64,000 nt of DNA from Omphiscola glabra (Eukaryota; Mollusca; Gastropoda; Lymnaeidae), in NCBI GenBank assembly GCA_964017045.1, contig OZ024808.1, positions 14,996,284-15,060,283 of the forward strand, in the 5' to 3' direction. A program made the translations under genes and the position numbers. Under the pieces are notes generated by a model. It was not told the DNA's origin and searched no databases. It saw nothing but the letters and a program-made list of their open reading frames with translations. The first letter of the stretch is position 1. Every line of letters starts with the position of its first letter. This document shows, piece by piece, positions 1 to 12,725 of this stretch.

Positions 1-1160
1 TGAAAAAAATACTATATGAAAAAAAGTGTTGAAGTAACGCGTATGATTTTTACAAGCTCAGCAGGGAACGCTTTCCACCCGGGACGCGAGGCTACGTGGG
101 GTACGAAATGGATTTTCTTTGAATAAAAAAACAATTAATAATTAGATTTTGCGCACAATAATCCTAATATTCCGTTTATTTTGAGAAAATTATAATGAAC
201 CAACCGAAGGCAACGACCGGCACAAAAATCAAATGTTCGAAACCTTTCGACAGCCACCTCACGTAAAGAAAATGAAAAAAAAAAAAAAAAAAGATGTGAA
301 AATCGTGTTATCTGAAGACTTAAACCTTGTACACAACAAAACTCAAATACGATTCTGGTAGTTTATTTAACTTATTTTTTATTTTTCAAATAATTAAATC
401 CTTTATCCAAAGGACACTCATCCGACTTGTTTTATTGCAGCTGTGTGATTAATAAATTTTAAAATTATTTTGTGTTTTGGTGGGGGGGGGGGGGGGGTAC
501 CCCCGTATTAATGATTCTTAGAACTGAAAAATTAAACAACCCTTAAAAAAAGTTTTTGGTATAAAGCCTTTATATTTAAAAATAGGGGGGGGGGGATTTA
601 TGTAATAGTACGTGATTTATCATTTATGTGATTGTAGCAAGTGATTTTTGGTATGGGAATTGGTTTTTATTAAATTAAGAGCCTGCAAAATGTAATTGAA
701 CACGGATATATTTAAACCCTTATATGTCACATATAAAAAGCACATAGAATCAGCTACACAATTAATCCCCATACTAAACACGCACACCCATTGAAACACA
801 TCATATTTCATTCATCTTCATCGTGGAAAAAACATGGGGTGGGGGGGGGGTTGAATTTTGGGGGTTTCAGCTCGATAGTCTGACGGGAAGTGGGTCAGTT
901 AGCCGTCTGAAAATTGTGTCGACACAAAGAAACAAACAGAAGCGGTTTTTGTATCCATTGAAAACGACGCGAGGGAACACTATAATACAAGTATTAACTA
1001 TGACACTTTAACGTCCAGCTAGACAATGGGGCTTTCTTAATCTTTATGTTCTCTCCTGGGTTTTCCAGTTTCCATGGCGAACGGGATAAAAGGAAAGTAA
1101 CAAAAGACACCACTCAATCTCCTTTATATTCGATGTCTTTATATGTCGTATACAATGGCG
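1..1160. other. AT-rich non-coding stretch
   Basis: No recognisable gene or element. It holds a poly-A run near 275-291, a G run at 481-497 and shorter G runs near 586-596 and 840-850. The open frames are short, unconserved in appearance and overlap one another. Confidence 0.5.
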
Positions 1161-1164
1161 GCCA

Positions 1165-1720
1165 CAGCGCGGGAGCATCCCATCTACTACAGTTACTTTA
1201 CAAAACATGCACTCAAGTTACGCATTTTATTTATAGCATTTCCAATTTGTGCTACCTACCCCCACCCCCCCCCCGCCAACCCTGGTCTTGCCACCGCGCC
1301 TGACCTATATTAATATTCTAACGTCGCACCATCTACTCCATGACATATGTATTACATCAGTAATTATTGCCCCCTAACGAAGGCGGCGGCATTGCATGTA
1401 CGTCCCATCTGCTAAAGCTACTCGCGGAAAACATGCACCTCAAGTAACGCACTTTATAAGATTCACCATTAGTGCTCTCCCCCTTCCCCCCCCCGGCCAC
1501 CAAGGTTCGAAACCACTTACCCTTTTCACGCCCCTGAACTATATTACAATTCTACTGTCCCACCACATTGCATACCGCATGTGTATTGCACCATATTTAA
1601 TATTGAGACTATTTCCATGGAACAAAACGAAAACTTGACCCACTTAACGCACTTTGCGGTAATTTTTAAGAATCTCACGTGGCGCAGATGTGGAGAGTTT
1701 TATTTATTGAAATCAGCGCA
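1165..1720. repeat. Diverged direct repeat, about 235-bp period, 2 to 2.4 copies
   Basis: The stretch at about 1165-1360 is matched by 1395-1600. Both run through CCCATCT, ACATGCAC, CAAGT(T/A)ACGCA, a C-rich run, CTATATTA and a (C)CACCA-rich tail in the same order. A third partial copy starts with ACTTAACGCACTTTGCGG near 1642. The copy at 1500-1515 carries GGTTCGAAACC, which fits a pol III B-box, but I see no matching A-box. Some words of the third copy (GCGGTA, TTTTTAAGAATCTCA) recur near 48705-48740, suggesting an old dispersed repeat. Confidence 0.55.
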
Positions 1721-2130
1721 ATCTCGTGGCATTAGTGACATTCTTACATGCACAATTATGCACTTTGGCGGAAAGAGAGGTCATCAGATGAATATTTCGT
1801 TTCGTAAATACGAGTCTCTCCGGGGAATAACAATTTGAAATAACCTCATTAAAAAAACTGCACTTGTGTTTTAAAAGAACGAAACAACCTAAGCTGACAG
1901 TCTCGTAGCAGTGCGCATCGTTTAGTGCATCAGTCTTAAAGCTGCAAGGCACTAAATCAGATTTATTGGCGAAATTGGTTAAGTCTTATTAGATGCTGGA
2001 TGCAGTTTGGTTTTATGCCGCACAAAGAAACGGGGTGGGGGTGGATGGGGTTATTTTTTAAAATTTGGTCTGAAGAATGTACTTTTACCAAAATCGTTTT
2101 TTGTTTTTTGTCTTTGCCAGTTATCTCTCC
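1721..2130. other. Non-coding stretch, nothing recognised
   Basis: AT-rich sequence with no supported gene, element or array. Confidence 0.4.
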
Positions 2131-2370
2131 CCAGAAAGTAGAAATATGATTGTGTTGTAGCAATGAGAGTGCACATTTTCTGTTATATTGTAGCAATGAG
2201 AGTGCACATTTTCTGTGTTATATTGTAACAATGAGAGTGCACATTTTCTGTTATATTGTAGCAATGAGAGTGCACATTTTCTGTGTTATATTTTAGCAAT
2301 GAGAGTGCTCAAATTCTCTGTAATAATGTAACATTGGAGGGCACAATTTCTGTGTTAAAATGTAACAGAA
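2131..2370. repeat. Minisatellite, about 33-35 bp x 6
   Basis: Copies share GCAATGAGAGTGCACATTTT followed by CTGTGTTATATTGTA. The last two copies (from about 2300) are diverged. The unit length wobbles by 2 bp because GTGT alternates with GT. Confidence 0.85.
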
Positions 2371-3012
2371 AAAATTGTATATTTTTCCCATGGATTTTCA
2401 CGTTTTAATTACATGAATTAAGAAATAGGGTCACAATTTTGAAGGTCAAAAGCCCCGATGACCTTCACCGAAATGAAATGAGGCTTAAGGCAAATTACCA
2501 CAGCTTAAGTTAAGAGCATTTCACGGCAGGATTGTGTGTGTGTAAGAAGGTAGGGAGGAGAGAAGGGGGGAGGGATTAGTGGGTGACATATTTGTTGGAA
2601 AACGTTTTAAAAACTTGATAAAGAGAATGAAATCGTTCGGTTTTTTTAGTACAAATTCCCTCTTAAAGGGTCTCCGACGCTTCCCCGGGATGGGTGGCGG
2701 AAGGTATTTGGACGTAAATTGACCATCCCGACTCCTAGGAAAGTCGATCGTGTGCACTGTGTGTATGCGCAGTGTCGGACCGACCGGGTGTCTTTGGGTT
2801 GGGGCGGCCTCCAGCGGAACCCGATCGAGCGGACTCGGGTGGGGACCGTCCTGGCAAAGGTACATCTCCAACGTGCCGCTTTGCGGCCTGATACTCGGTC
2901 TTGGGTGGGGGGTGCTTTGGGGAGGGCATAAAGAGCAAATGCTCGACAGCCCACTGATGCCATTTCCTCATGTGAAATTTAGTATAAATTAATTGCAAGA
3001 ACGAACACGTTG
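2371..3012. other. Non-coding stretch with a CpG-rich island at about 2680-2935
   Basis: The centre is strikingly richer in G+C and CpG than its surroundings and is open in several frames on both strands, as expected when stop codons are scarce. I recognise no domain in any frame. It could be an old transposon fragment or a regulatory CpG-rich patch. Confidence 0.4.
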
Positions 3013-3605
3013 CGTTGTATAGAAAACTACTTGTATAGAAAACTACTTGTATAGAAAACTACTTGTATAGAAAACTACTTGTGTAGAAAACTACTGTATA
3101 GAAAACTACTTGTATAGAAAACTACTTGTATAGAAAACTACTTGTATAGAAAACTACTTGTATAGAAAACTACTTGTATAGAAAACTACTTGTATAGAAA
3201 ACTACTTGCATAGAGAACTACATGTATAGAGAACTACTTGTATAGAAAACTGCTTGTATAGAAAACTACTTGTATAGAAAACTACTTGTATAGAAAACTA
3301 CTTGTATAGAAAACTACTTGTATAGAAAACTACTTGCATAGAAAACTACTTGCATAGAGAACTACATGTATAGAGAACTACATGTATAGAGAACTACATG
3401 TATAGAGAACTACATGTATAGAGAACTACTTGTATAGAAAACTACTTGTATAGAAAACTACTTGCATAGAGAACTACATGTATAGAAAACTACATGTATA
3501 GAAAACTACTTGTATAGAAAACTACTTGTATAGAAAACTACTTGCATAGAGAACTACATGTATAGAAAACTACATGTATAGAGAACTACTTGTATAGAAA
3601 TCTAC
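3013..3605. repeat. Minisatellite, 16 bp x about 37
   Basis: The unit is TATAGAAAACTACTTG. A second variant, CATAGAGAACTACATG, occurs in blocks (about 3210, 3350-3425, 3465, 3545), so variants are clustered rather than random. One early copy lacks a base (near 3090). Confidence 0.95.
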
Positions 3606-4139
3606 AGTATTCTTTTACGCTTCTAACAAGAAGGTTGTAGCTTTTTACACAAAAATATAAACAAAGTTTGTAGATCCTTAATATTTTATTGAACATCAAC
3701 ACACACACAGAGACACACACCCACACACGATATGTCGCCAGAGCTATCTAAGGGGACAGCCATTGATAAAAAAATAATATCCTCCTGATAGACACGTCCA
3801 CCCTTTCGATCTCTCCCCCCCCCCCGGCCCAAAACAAATGTTCATTTCGTGTTGACCGTTGTGACGCGTCCAAGGCCCCGTGATTAGTTGTACATTTAAT
3901 GCTGTCTCAGGTCGCGTGTCACACGTGCCAGTCGTTGTGACACATGTCAGTGACAGATGTCACATCACTGTAATAAATCGATTGACACTAGCTGCGTGAA
4001 GTGTTTGGATCCAAAGTGCTATTTGCAGCGCCTAAGCCCCCCACCTCACACCCTCCTCACACCCCCCCCAACACTCACCGCATCAGAGAGCCTTCCATAA
4101 ATAGTTAAAATATTATTACTTTTCCTCTGTCTTCTTTGA
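3606..4139. other. Non-coding stretch with CA runs and GTGACA-rich patch
   Basis: Contains a short CA-rich microsatellite (3700-3727), a C run near 3817, and at about 3905-3970 a cluster of GTCACA/TGTGAC words in both orientations. No gene is supported. Confidence 0.45.
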
Positions 4140-5205
4140 CAAAGCCAACCCCCTAGTAAACCACCTAACAACCACACAGCCAACCACCTAACAACCACAC
4201 AGCCAACCGTCTAGCAAACGCGAAGCCAACCACCTAACAAACACACAGCCAACCACCTAACAATCACACAGCCAACAACCTAACAAACACACAGCCAACC
4301 GCCTAACAAACACACAGCCAACCACCTAGCAAACACAGCCAACCACCTAACAAACACACAACCAACCACCTAACAATCACACAGCCAACCACCTAGCAAA
4401 CACACAGCCAACCGCCTAGCAAACACACAGCCAACCACCTATCAAACACACATCCAACCACCTAAAAACACACATCCAACCACCTAACAAACACACAGCC
4501 AACCACCTAACAAACACACAGCCAACCACCTAGCAAACACAGCCAACCACCTAACAAACACACAACCAACCACCTAACAATCACACAGCCAACCACCTAG
4601 CAAACACACAGCCAACTGCCTAGCAAACACACAGCCAACCACCTAACAAACACAGCCAAGCACCTAACAAACACACAGCCAACCACCTAGCAAACACAGC
4701 CAACCACCTAACAAACACACAACCAACCACCTAACAATCACACAGCCAACCACCTAGCAAACACACAGCCAACCGCCTAGCAAACACATATCCAACCACC
4801 TAGCAAACACAGCCAACCACCTAACAAACACACAGCCAACCACCTAGCAAACACAGCCAACCACCTAACAAACACACAACCAACCACCTAACAATCACAC
4901 AGCCAACCACCTAGCAAACACACAGCCAACCGCCTAGCAAACACACAGCCAACCACCTATCAAACACACATCCAACCACCTAAAAACACACATCCAACCA
5001 CCTAACAAACACACATCCAACCACCTAACAAACACACAGCCAACCACCTATCAAATTCAAACACAGAGCCAACCACCTAGCAAACACACAGCCAACCGCC
5101 TAACAAACAAACAGCCAACCACCTAGCAAACACACGGCCAACGCCTAGCACACACACTGCCAACCACCTTACAAATACACAGCCAGCCACCTAGCAAACA
5201 CACAC
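4140..5205. repeat. Minisatellite, 23/21 bp, about 46 copies
   Basis: The unit is CAGCCAACCACCTAACAAAC plus ACA, with a 21-bp form lacking one CA and with AACAAAC/AGCAAAC/AACAATC variants. Blocks of variants recur in the same order (for example the tract with CATCCAACCACCTAAAAACA at about 4450 and again at about 4970), giving a higher-order period of roughly 520 bp. Confidence 0.95.
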
Positions 5206-5743
5206 ACACATATTGGTTTTTAAATAGTTTTTATTTGCATAAATATTCCTGCAACATTACAAAGAAAAATTGTAATTAGAAGTGGGAAAACATTTAAAAA
5301 AATAATAAATCCGTGCGTATATTACACAATATAGGGGGGGAGATGAAAGTAGCGCCAAAAAATAAATCCAATTTTACCGGTTCCGCTTTGTGTGGCCAAT
5401 TTCTCCGAGATCCCAGAGAAAAGATATTACGAAAGTTTAGCAAAGAAAAAGAAAAATGTTTATTCAACGTCGCTACGTCACACGAGAGTTTTGAAATGGA
5501 AAGAGACGGGTTCGAGATTTCAGTGCGCGCGTGATGGCCAGGATTTGTTCACATTAAAAAAAAAAAAAACAAGAAGGAGAAAGATGGCCAGTTTGTCATT
5601 TCAAGGCTAGATTTACGTTCACTTATATTCGTCTGCCGTGAATTAGGCCAAAACTTATGAGAAAGCATTGGCGGGGATCACAGCAGAAACCAAGTAACTA
5701 TTGATATTTTACCGGTTTAATATTTTGGTATCAAAATATCCTA
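5206..5743. other. Non-coding stretch, nothing recognised
   Basis: Two short overlapping open frames (5313-5534, 5392-5610) have no recognisable domain and run into a poly-A tract near 5556-5568. Confidence 0.4.
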
Positions 5744-6056
5744 GTGCTCAACTTACGACCATAATCGGTTCCGAAAGACCGGTCGTAACACGATTTGGTC
5801 GTAAGTTGAGTACGCTATATGTACAGTAATGTGAAGTGATGTTAGAAATATATTTTAAGTTAAATGATATCATAAATTTCTTTTATTATTGTTATAAATC
5901 ATAATTTTCGACGTTCACGACCGCCGATGATTGCAGACAACGCCGTTCGACTGGTAATTGAGGCAGAAAATAAATCTGAAATCTGATACAGTATGGCTAG
6001 TGATTGTGGTCGTAAAGTCGAATGGTCGTAAGTTGCATTGGTCGTAACTCGAGCAC
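5744..6056. mobile_element. Tc1/mariner-type MITE (313 bp)
   Basis: The element begins GTGCTCAACTTACGACCA, ends with the near-perfect inverse (TGGTCGTAACTCGAGCAC), and is flanked by TA on both sides (5742-5743 and 6057-6058), the target duplication of the Tc1/mariner superfamily. About six copies of the word TTACGACC or its complement sit near the two ends, which may be subterminal transposase-binding repeats. There is no transposase frame, so it is non-autonomous. Confidence 0.85.
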
Positions 6057-6640
6057 TAGCTGTATAGCTATAATACAGAATATATTTCTTTATTTGAAAT
6101 GGACAATGCCACAATCTTTGGGAGTCTTGGATATCTTTATAAAAAAAATATTTGCATTCTGATTTTCCGAAGATTTTTAATTGACAATATTATCCTTCCA
6201 TTATTATTATTACTTTTTTTCCCCCTCCACATGGCGAGTAATGTTATTGTTTATGGTGCACGTTATCAAGTACCTACTGGTGCGCACACTATCACACCAA
6301 GGAATGTTGGACTCAGATCGCACCTTACCTTGCGTTATTAACTGCTTAATTAAGAGACAGCCTTTGAGGGAATATCACTTTCTGAACCTACTGTGTGTAT
6401 GTGTGTCAATGTGAGCATATTGTGCAAATTCCAAAACCAGAGGATCTTTGCTGGACATGTTTTAAGAATCACATGTATTACTAGAGTAGAGTTACAGTGT
6501 TACAAAGCTAGGGCTACCGTTGAATTCGTACACTCTGCGTGATGTTGGTTATCAACTCATTGCATTGTTGGTTATATTTGAATTGTCATGCTTTAGTCAG
6601 GTACCAAAAACATGCATGATTCTTTGCTATTTGTCGGTGC
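6057..6640. other. Non-coding stretch, nothing recognised
   Basis: AT-rich. The short open frames at 6099-6414 look random. Confidence 0.4.
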
Positions 6641-6840
6641 ACAGGTCTTTTTATTTAGGCCACGGTTAAGTCTTTTTATCTGGGCCAGTCCAGGCCATAT
6701 TTAGATATTTTTTTTATCTAGTCCAGTGAGGTCTTTTCATATGGGCTAATCCAGGTCACAGTTAGGTCTTTTTATTTAGGAAAATCCAGGCCAGTGTTAG
6801 GTCTTTTTATTTAGGCAAATCTAGGCCAGTGTTAGGTATT
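6641..6840. repeat. Degenerate minisatellite, about 35-45 bp x 5
   Basis: Copies share AGGTCTTTTTATTTAGGC followed by CCAGGCCAGTGTT. The last two copies are near-identical and the first three diverged. Confidence 0.75.
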
Positions 6841-7460
6841 CACTGCCTGAATATGAGATTTAAAAAAAATTCGGACCAATATAGCAACGGTATCACTTTA
6901 AAAAAAACACCAAAAAAAAAAAACCTCTTTACATATTTACCTTCAAACCGTCAAGACATAAACTTGTAACTTATAAAAGTTCAAAATTGAAAGTTTTCTA
7001 AGATTTAATTTAAACATTGCATAAATGTGTGTTACTGGGTGAATGAGTGTGTATATAGGGGATTGTTGGGGGAAGGGGGAGTGGGAAGTACTCACCCTTA
7101 TCCGTCTCATGGCGGCAACAATCTCCACTCTGCTGCTAGGACGGGGTACGTCAAGGGTGCCAATGTACTGGAGAAGAAATAAGTATCGAGAAAAGGTTAT
7201 CTTGGAGCTTTGATCTAGGCACGAGATGAGAAAGGGTCGAATGCGTGATCTTTGATTAGGAGGAGGGATACGCAACAGAGAGTGTGTGTGTGAAAAAAAA
7301 AGAGGGGGGGGGGGAGGGAGTGGTGGAGGACAAGAGGTGCAGAAAGATCATTGAAAATATGTGGAAATTTTTCTCTTATGTTTAGCGGCTTCATGATTGG
7401 GATAATTCTATTTATTTTCTTAGATCGAGACGAACGGAAAAGTGCAAGTCTATTGATGTG
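6841..7460. other. Non-coding stretch, nothing recognised
   Basis: Contains poly-A (6900-6922), and a G/A-rich tract (7300-7335). A 110-codon minus-strand frame (6943-7275) has no recognisable domain. Confidence 0.4.
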
Positions 7461-10400
7461 TCTTACGTCTTATTGCATGCTAGCGGTATGTCTTAGGTCT
7501 TATTGCATGCTAGCGGTATGTCTTAGGTCTTATTGCATGCTAGCGGTATGTCTTACGTCTTATTGTCTGCTAGCGGTATGTCTTACGTCTTATTGCATGC
7601 TAGCGGTATGTATTAGGTCTTATTGCATGCTAGCGGTATGTCTTAGGTCTTATTGCATGCTAGCGGTATGTCTTAGGTCTTATTGCATGCTAGCGGTATG
7701 TCTTAGGTCTTATTGCATGCTAGCGGTATGTCTTAGGTCTTATTGCATGCTAGCGGTATGTCTTAGGTCTTATTGCATGCTAGCGGTATGTATTAGGTCT
7801 TATTGCATGCTAGCGGTATGTCTTAGGTCTTATTGCATGCTAGCGGTATGTCTTACGTCTTATTGCATGCTAGCGGTATGTCTTAGGTCTTATTGCATGC
7901 TAGCGGTATGTCTTAGGTCTTATTGCATGCTAGCGGTATGTCTTACGTCTTATTGCATGCTAGCGGTATGTATTAGGTCTTATTGCATGCTAGCGGTATG
8001 TATTACGTCTTATTGCATGCTAGCGGTATGTATTAGGTCTTATTGCATGCTAGCGGTATGTCTTAGGTCTTATTGCATGCTAGCGGTATGTCTTAGGTCT
8101 TATTGCATGCTAGCGGTATGTCTTAGGTCTTATTGCATGCTAGCGGTATGTCTTAGGCCTTATTGCATGCTAGCGGTATGTCTTAGGCCTTATTGCATGC
8201 TAGCGGTATGTCTTAGGCCTTATTGCATGCTAGCGGTATGTCTTAGGTCTTATTGCATGCTAGCGGTATGTCTTAGGTCTTATTGCATGCTAGCGGTATG
8301 TCTTAGGCCTTATTGCATGCTAGCGGTATGTCTTAGGTCTTATTGCATGCTAGCGGTATGTCTTAGGTCTTATTGCATGCTAGCGGTATGTCTTAGGTCT
8401 TATTGCATGCTAGCGGTATGTCTTAGGTCTTATTGCATGCTAGCGGTATGTCTTAGGTCTTATTGCATGCTAGCGGTATGTCTTAGGTCTTATTGCATGC
8501 TAGCGGTATGTCTTAGGTCTTATTGCATGCTAGCGGTATGTCTTAGGTCTTATTGCATGCTAGCGGTATGTCTTAGGTCTTATTGCATGCTAGCGGTATG
8601 TCTTAGGTCTTATTGCATGCTAGCGGTATGTCTTAGGCCTTATTGCATGCTAGCGGTATGTCTTAGGTCTTATTGCATGCTAGCGGTATGTCTTAGGTCT
8701 TATTGCATGCTAGCGGTATGTCTTAGGCCTTATTGCATGCTAGCGGTATGTCTTAGGTCTTATTGCATGCTAGCGGTATGTCTTAGGTCTTATTGCATGC
8801 TAGCGGTATGTCTTAGGTCTTATTGCATGCTAGCGGTATGTCTTAGGCCTTATTGCATGCTAGCGGTATGTCTTACGTCTTATTGTCTGCTAGCGGTATG
8901 TCTTAGGTCTTATTGCATGCTAGCGGTATGTCTTAGGTCTTATTGCATGCTAGCGGTATGTCTTAGGTCTTATTGCATGCTAGCGGTATGTCTTACGTCT
9001 TATTGTCTGCTAGCGGTATGTCTTAGGTCTTATTGCATGCTAGCGGTATGTCTTACGTCTTATTGCATGCTAGCGGTATGTCTTACGTCTTATTGCATGC
9101 TAGCGGTATGTCTTACGTCTTATTGTCTGCTAGCGGTATGTCTTACGTCTTATTGCATGCTAGCGGTATGTCTTAGGTCTTATTGCATGCTAGCGGTATG
9201 TCTTACGTCTTATTGTCTGCTAGCGGTATGTCTTACGTCTTATTGCATGCTAGCGGTATGTCTTAGGTCTTATTGTCTGCTAGCGGTATGTCTTAGGTCT
9301 TATTGCATGCTAGCGGTATGTCTTACGTCTTATTGCCTGCTAGCGGTATGTCTTACGTCTTATTGCATGCTAGCGGTATGTCTTAGGTCTTATTGTCTGC
9401 TAGCGGTATGTCTTAGGTCTTATTGCATGCTAGCGGTATGTCTTACGTCTTATTGCATGCTAGCGGTATGTCTTACGTCTTATTGCATGCTAGCGGTATG
9501 TCTTACGTCTTATTGCATGCTAGCGGTATGTCTTACGTCTTATTGCATGCTAGCGGTATGTCTTACGTCTTATTGTCTGCTAGCGGTATGTCTTACGTCT
9601 TATTGCATGCTAGCGGTATGTCTTAGGTCTTATTGTCTGCTAGCGGTATGTCTTAGGTCTTATTGCATGCTAGCGGTATGTCTTACGTCTTATTGCATGC
9701 TAGCGGTATGTCTTACGTCTTATTGCATGCTAGCGGTATGTCTTACGTCTTATTGTCTGCTAGCGGTATGTCTTAGGTCTTATTGCATGCTAGCGGTATG
9801 TATTAGGTCTTATTGCATGCTAGCGGTATGTCTTAGGTCTTATTGCATGCTAGCGGTATGTCTTAGGTCTTATTGTCTGCTAGCGGTATGTATTAGGTCT
9901 TATTGCATGCTAGCGGTATGTCTTAGGTCTTATTGCATGCTAGCGGTATGTCTTAGGTCTTATTGCATGCTAGCGGTATGTCTTACGTCTTATTGTCTGC
10001 TAGCGGTATGTATTAGGTCTTATTGCATGCTAGCGGTATGTCTTAGGTCTTATTGCATGCTAGCGGTATGTCTTAGGTCTTATTGCATGCTAGCGGTATG
10101 TCTTACGTCTTATTGCATGCTAGCGGTATGTCTTAGGTCTTATTGCATGCTAGCGGTATGTCTTAGGCCTTATTGCATGCTAGCGGTATGTCTTAGGTCT
10201 TATTGCATGCTAGCGGTATGTCTTAGGCCTTATTGCATGCTAGCGGTATGTCTTAGGTCTTATTGCATGCTAGCGGTATGTCTTACGTCTTATTGCATGC
10301 TAGCGGTATGTCTTAGGTCTTATTGCATGCTAGCGGTATGTCTTAGGCCTTATTGCATGCTAGCGGTATGTCTTAGGTCTTATTGCATGCTAGCGGTATG

Positions 10401-11750
10401 TCTTAGGCCTTATTGCATGCTAGCGGTATGTCTTAGGTCTTATTGCATGCTAGCGGTATGTCTTAGGTCTTATTGCATGCTAGCGGTATGTCTTACGTCT
10501 TATTGTCTGCTAGCGGTATGTATTAGGTCTTATTGCATGCTAGCGGTATGTCTTAGGTCTTATTGCATGCTAGCGGTATGTCTTAGGTCTTATTGCATGC
10601 TAGCGGTATGTCTTACGTCTTATTGCATGCTAGCGGTATGTCTTAGGTCTTATTGCATGCTAGCGGTATGTCTTAGGCCTTATTGCATGCTAGCGGTATG
10701 TCTTAGGTCTTATTGCATGCTAGCGGTATGTCTTAGGTCTTATTGCATGCTAGCGGTATGTCTTAGGTCTTATTGCATGCTAGCGGTATGTCTTAGGTCT
10801 TATTGCATGCTAGCGGTATGGCTTAGGTCTTATTGCATGCTAGCGGTATGTCTTAGGTCTTATTGCATGCTAGCGGTATGTCTTAGGTCTTATTGCATGC
10901 TAGCGGTATGTCTTAGGTCTTATTGCATGCTAGCGGTATGTCTTAGGTCTTATTGCATGCTAGCGGTATGTCTTAGGTCTTATTGCATGCTAGCGGTATG
11001 TCTTAGGTCTTATTGCATGCTAGCGGTATGTCTTAGGTCTTATTGCATGCTAGCGGTATGTCTTAGGTCTTATTGCATGCTAGCGGTATGTCTTAGGCCT
11101 TATTGCATGCTAGCGGTATGTCTTAGGTCTTATTGCATGCTAGCGGTATGTCTTAGGCCTTATTGCATGCTAGCGGTATGTCTTAGGTCTTATTGCATGC
11201 TAGCGGTATGTCTTAGGTCTTATTGCATGCTAGCGGTATGTCTTAGGTCTTATTGCATGCTAGCGGTATGTCTTAGGCCTTATTGCATGCTAGCGGTATG
11301 TCTTAGGTCTTATTGCATGCTAGCGGTATGTCTTAGGTCTTATTGCATGCTAGCGGTATGTCTTAGGCCTTATTGCATGCTAGCGGTATGTCTTAGGTCT
11401 TATTGCATGCTAGCGGTATGTCTTAGGCCTTATTGCATGCTAGCGGTATGTCTTAGGTCTTATTGCATGCTAGCGGTATGTCTTAGGTCTTATTGCATGC
11501 TAGCGGTATGTCTTAGGTCTTATTGCATGCTAGCGGTATGTCTTAGGTCTTATTGCATGCTAGCGGTATGTCTTAGGCCTTATTGCATGCTAGCGGTATG
11601 TCTTAGGCCTTATTGCATGCTAGCGGTATGTCTTAGGCCTTATTGCATGCTAGCGGTATGTCTTAGGTCTTATTGCATGCTAGCGGTATGTCTTAGGTCT
11701 TATTGCATGCTAGCGGTATGGCTTAGGTCCTATTGCCTGCTCGTGCTATT
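7461..11750. repeat. Large 30-bp satellite-like array, about 143 units
   Basis: The unit reads TCTTAGGTCTTATTGCATGC followed by TAGCGGTATG and repeats with almost no length change for 4.29 kb. The variants seen are TTAGG/TTACG, GTCT/GCCT, TCTTA/TATTA and GCATGC/GTCTGC. Because the unit is ten codons and one frame has no stop, it sits inside a 1,480-codon plus-strand frame (7351-11793) encoding a repeat of the form SYCMLAVCLR. In another frame TTAGG supplies a stop, so that frame opens only where TTACG units cluster (9423-9626). The long frame has no domain, a short unconserved lead-in of about 37 codons and a short tail. I treat it as a repeat by-product, not a protein. Variant order shows higher-order copies: six units at 10101-10280 recur at 10281-10460, and the eight-unit pattern starting at 9981 recurs at 10491. 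Confidence 0.95.
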
Positions 11751-11945
11751 TCTCGGATGCAATAGTACCGATACGATAGTACTGATAGGATAGTGCTCAT
11801 TTCAATCGGTTTTCGTGTAGCAATACAGTATCAAAATCCTGTCTTACATATGTGTAGCCAAACCATGGCTTAGATATCTGTAACACTAATTATACTGAGT
11901 ATACTAAGTATTTCTAATACGTTGTGATTTCCGAAGTGCCTTCAG

Positions 11946-12095
11946 GTGACATCTATGTTCCCAAGTACGTTGTGGTGGTATCTATGTTCAAAAGTACGTT
12001 GTGGTTGCATCTATGTTCCAAAGTACTTTGTGGTTGCATCTATGTTCCAAAGTACTTTGTGGTTGCATCTATGTTCCCCAGAACATTGTGGTGGG
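11946..12095. repeat. Minisatellite, 29 bp x about 5
   Basis: The unit contains GCATCTATGTTCCAAAGTAC followed by TTTGTGGTT. The outer copies are diverged. Confidence 0.85.
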
Positions 12096-12299
12096 ATATA
12101 TTTATCCCCTGGAAATCAATTTCAGCACTGACCATGTCACCCTAACGAGGCAGGGACGGACAAGCTACGCCCACTATCTCCCTCCGTCTCGGTAAGACTA
12201 ATCACATTGGTGGTAGACCTCAAGAGCCGTAACTAGCACGCGAGCCATCGGCTTAGTGGAGTTAATGCCACGTCTCCCGACTCGGAGTCACGCGGGGGG

Positions 12300-12490
12300 G
12301 GAGTGAGTATTTCATCAGGATTCAGAGGATATTTTAGCCAGAGTCAGAGAATATATCACCAGGAGTCAGAGAATCTATGAACTTGAGTCAGCGAGTATTT
12401 CAGAAGGAATCACATGGTTTTTTTGCAGGAGTCAGAGAGTATTTCAGACGGAGTCAGAGGATATATTACATCCTGAGTCAGATAGTATGT
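12300..12490. repeat. Degenerate minisatellite, about 28-32 bp x 6 to 7
   Basis: Copies share AGGAGTCAGAGAGTATTTCA with many substitutions, suggesting an old array. Confidence 0.7.
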
Positions 12491-12725
12491 TTTAAACAAA
12501 ATTTCATTAAAAAATTAAATAATATCCTGCTTCAGCCTTAATCTCACCAGATTAATTTCATGTCAAATCAAATGAACCTTTCTGTGGTGTGAAATGATGT
12601 TATTGATAACTCTACTTATGGGAAATTTGAAGAGCGAAACACAAAGACTCCATTATTTTAATATGAAAATATTCCCATTTAATTACATCTAATACAAAAC
12701 CAATTCTTTCAGAGGGCTCACAACA

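Noticed and set aside
2521..2998. Gene in the CpG-rich patch
   Set aside because: Overlapping frames are open on both strands because of base composition. None shows a recognisable domain.
3905..3970. Operator-like GTCACA/TGTGAC cluster
   Set aside because: Words are irregularly spaced and neighbour no gene. It reads as low-complexity sequence.
4140..5205. CRISPR array
   Set aside because: Unit is contiguous with no spacers of unique sequence, and the context is eukaryotic. The same applies to the 47-bp and 44-bp arrays.
7461..11750. Telomeric TTAGG repeat
   Set aside because: TTAGG occurs once per 30-bp unit and is often TTACG. It is not a direct telomeric repeat.
7351..11793. Giant Cys/Leu-rich repeat protein
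   Set aside because: A 30-bp unit with no in-frame stop yields an open frame automatically. No domain, splice or conserved termini support it.
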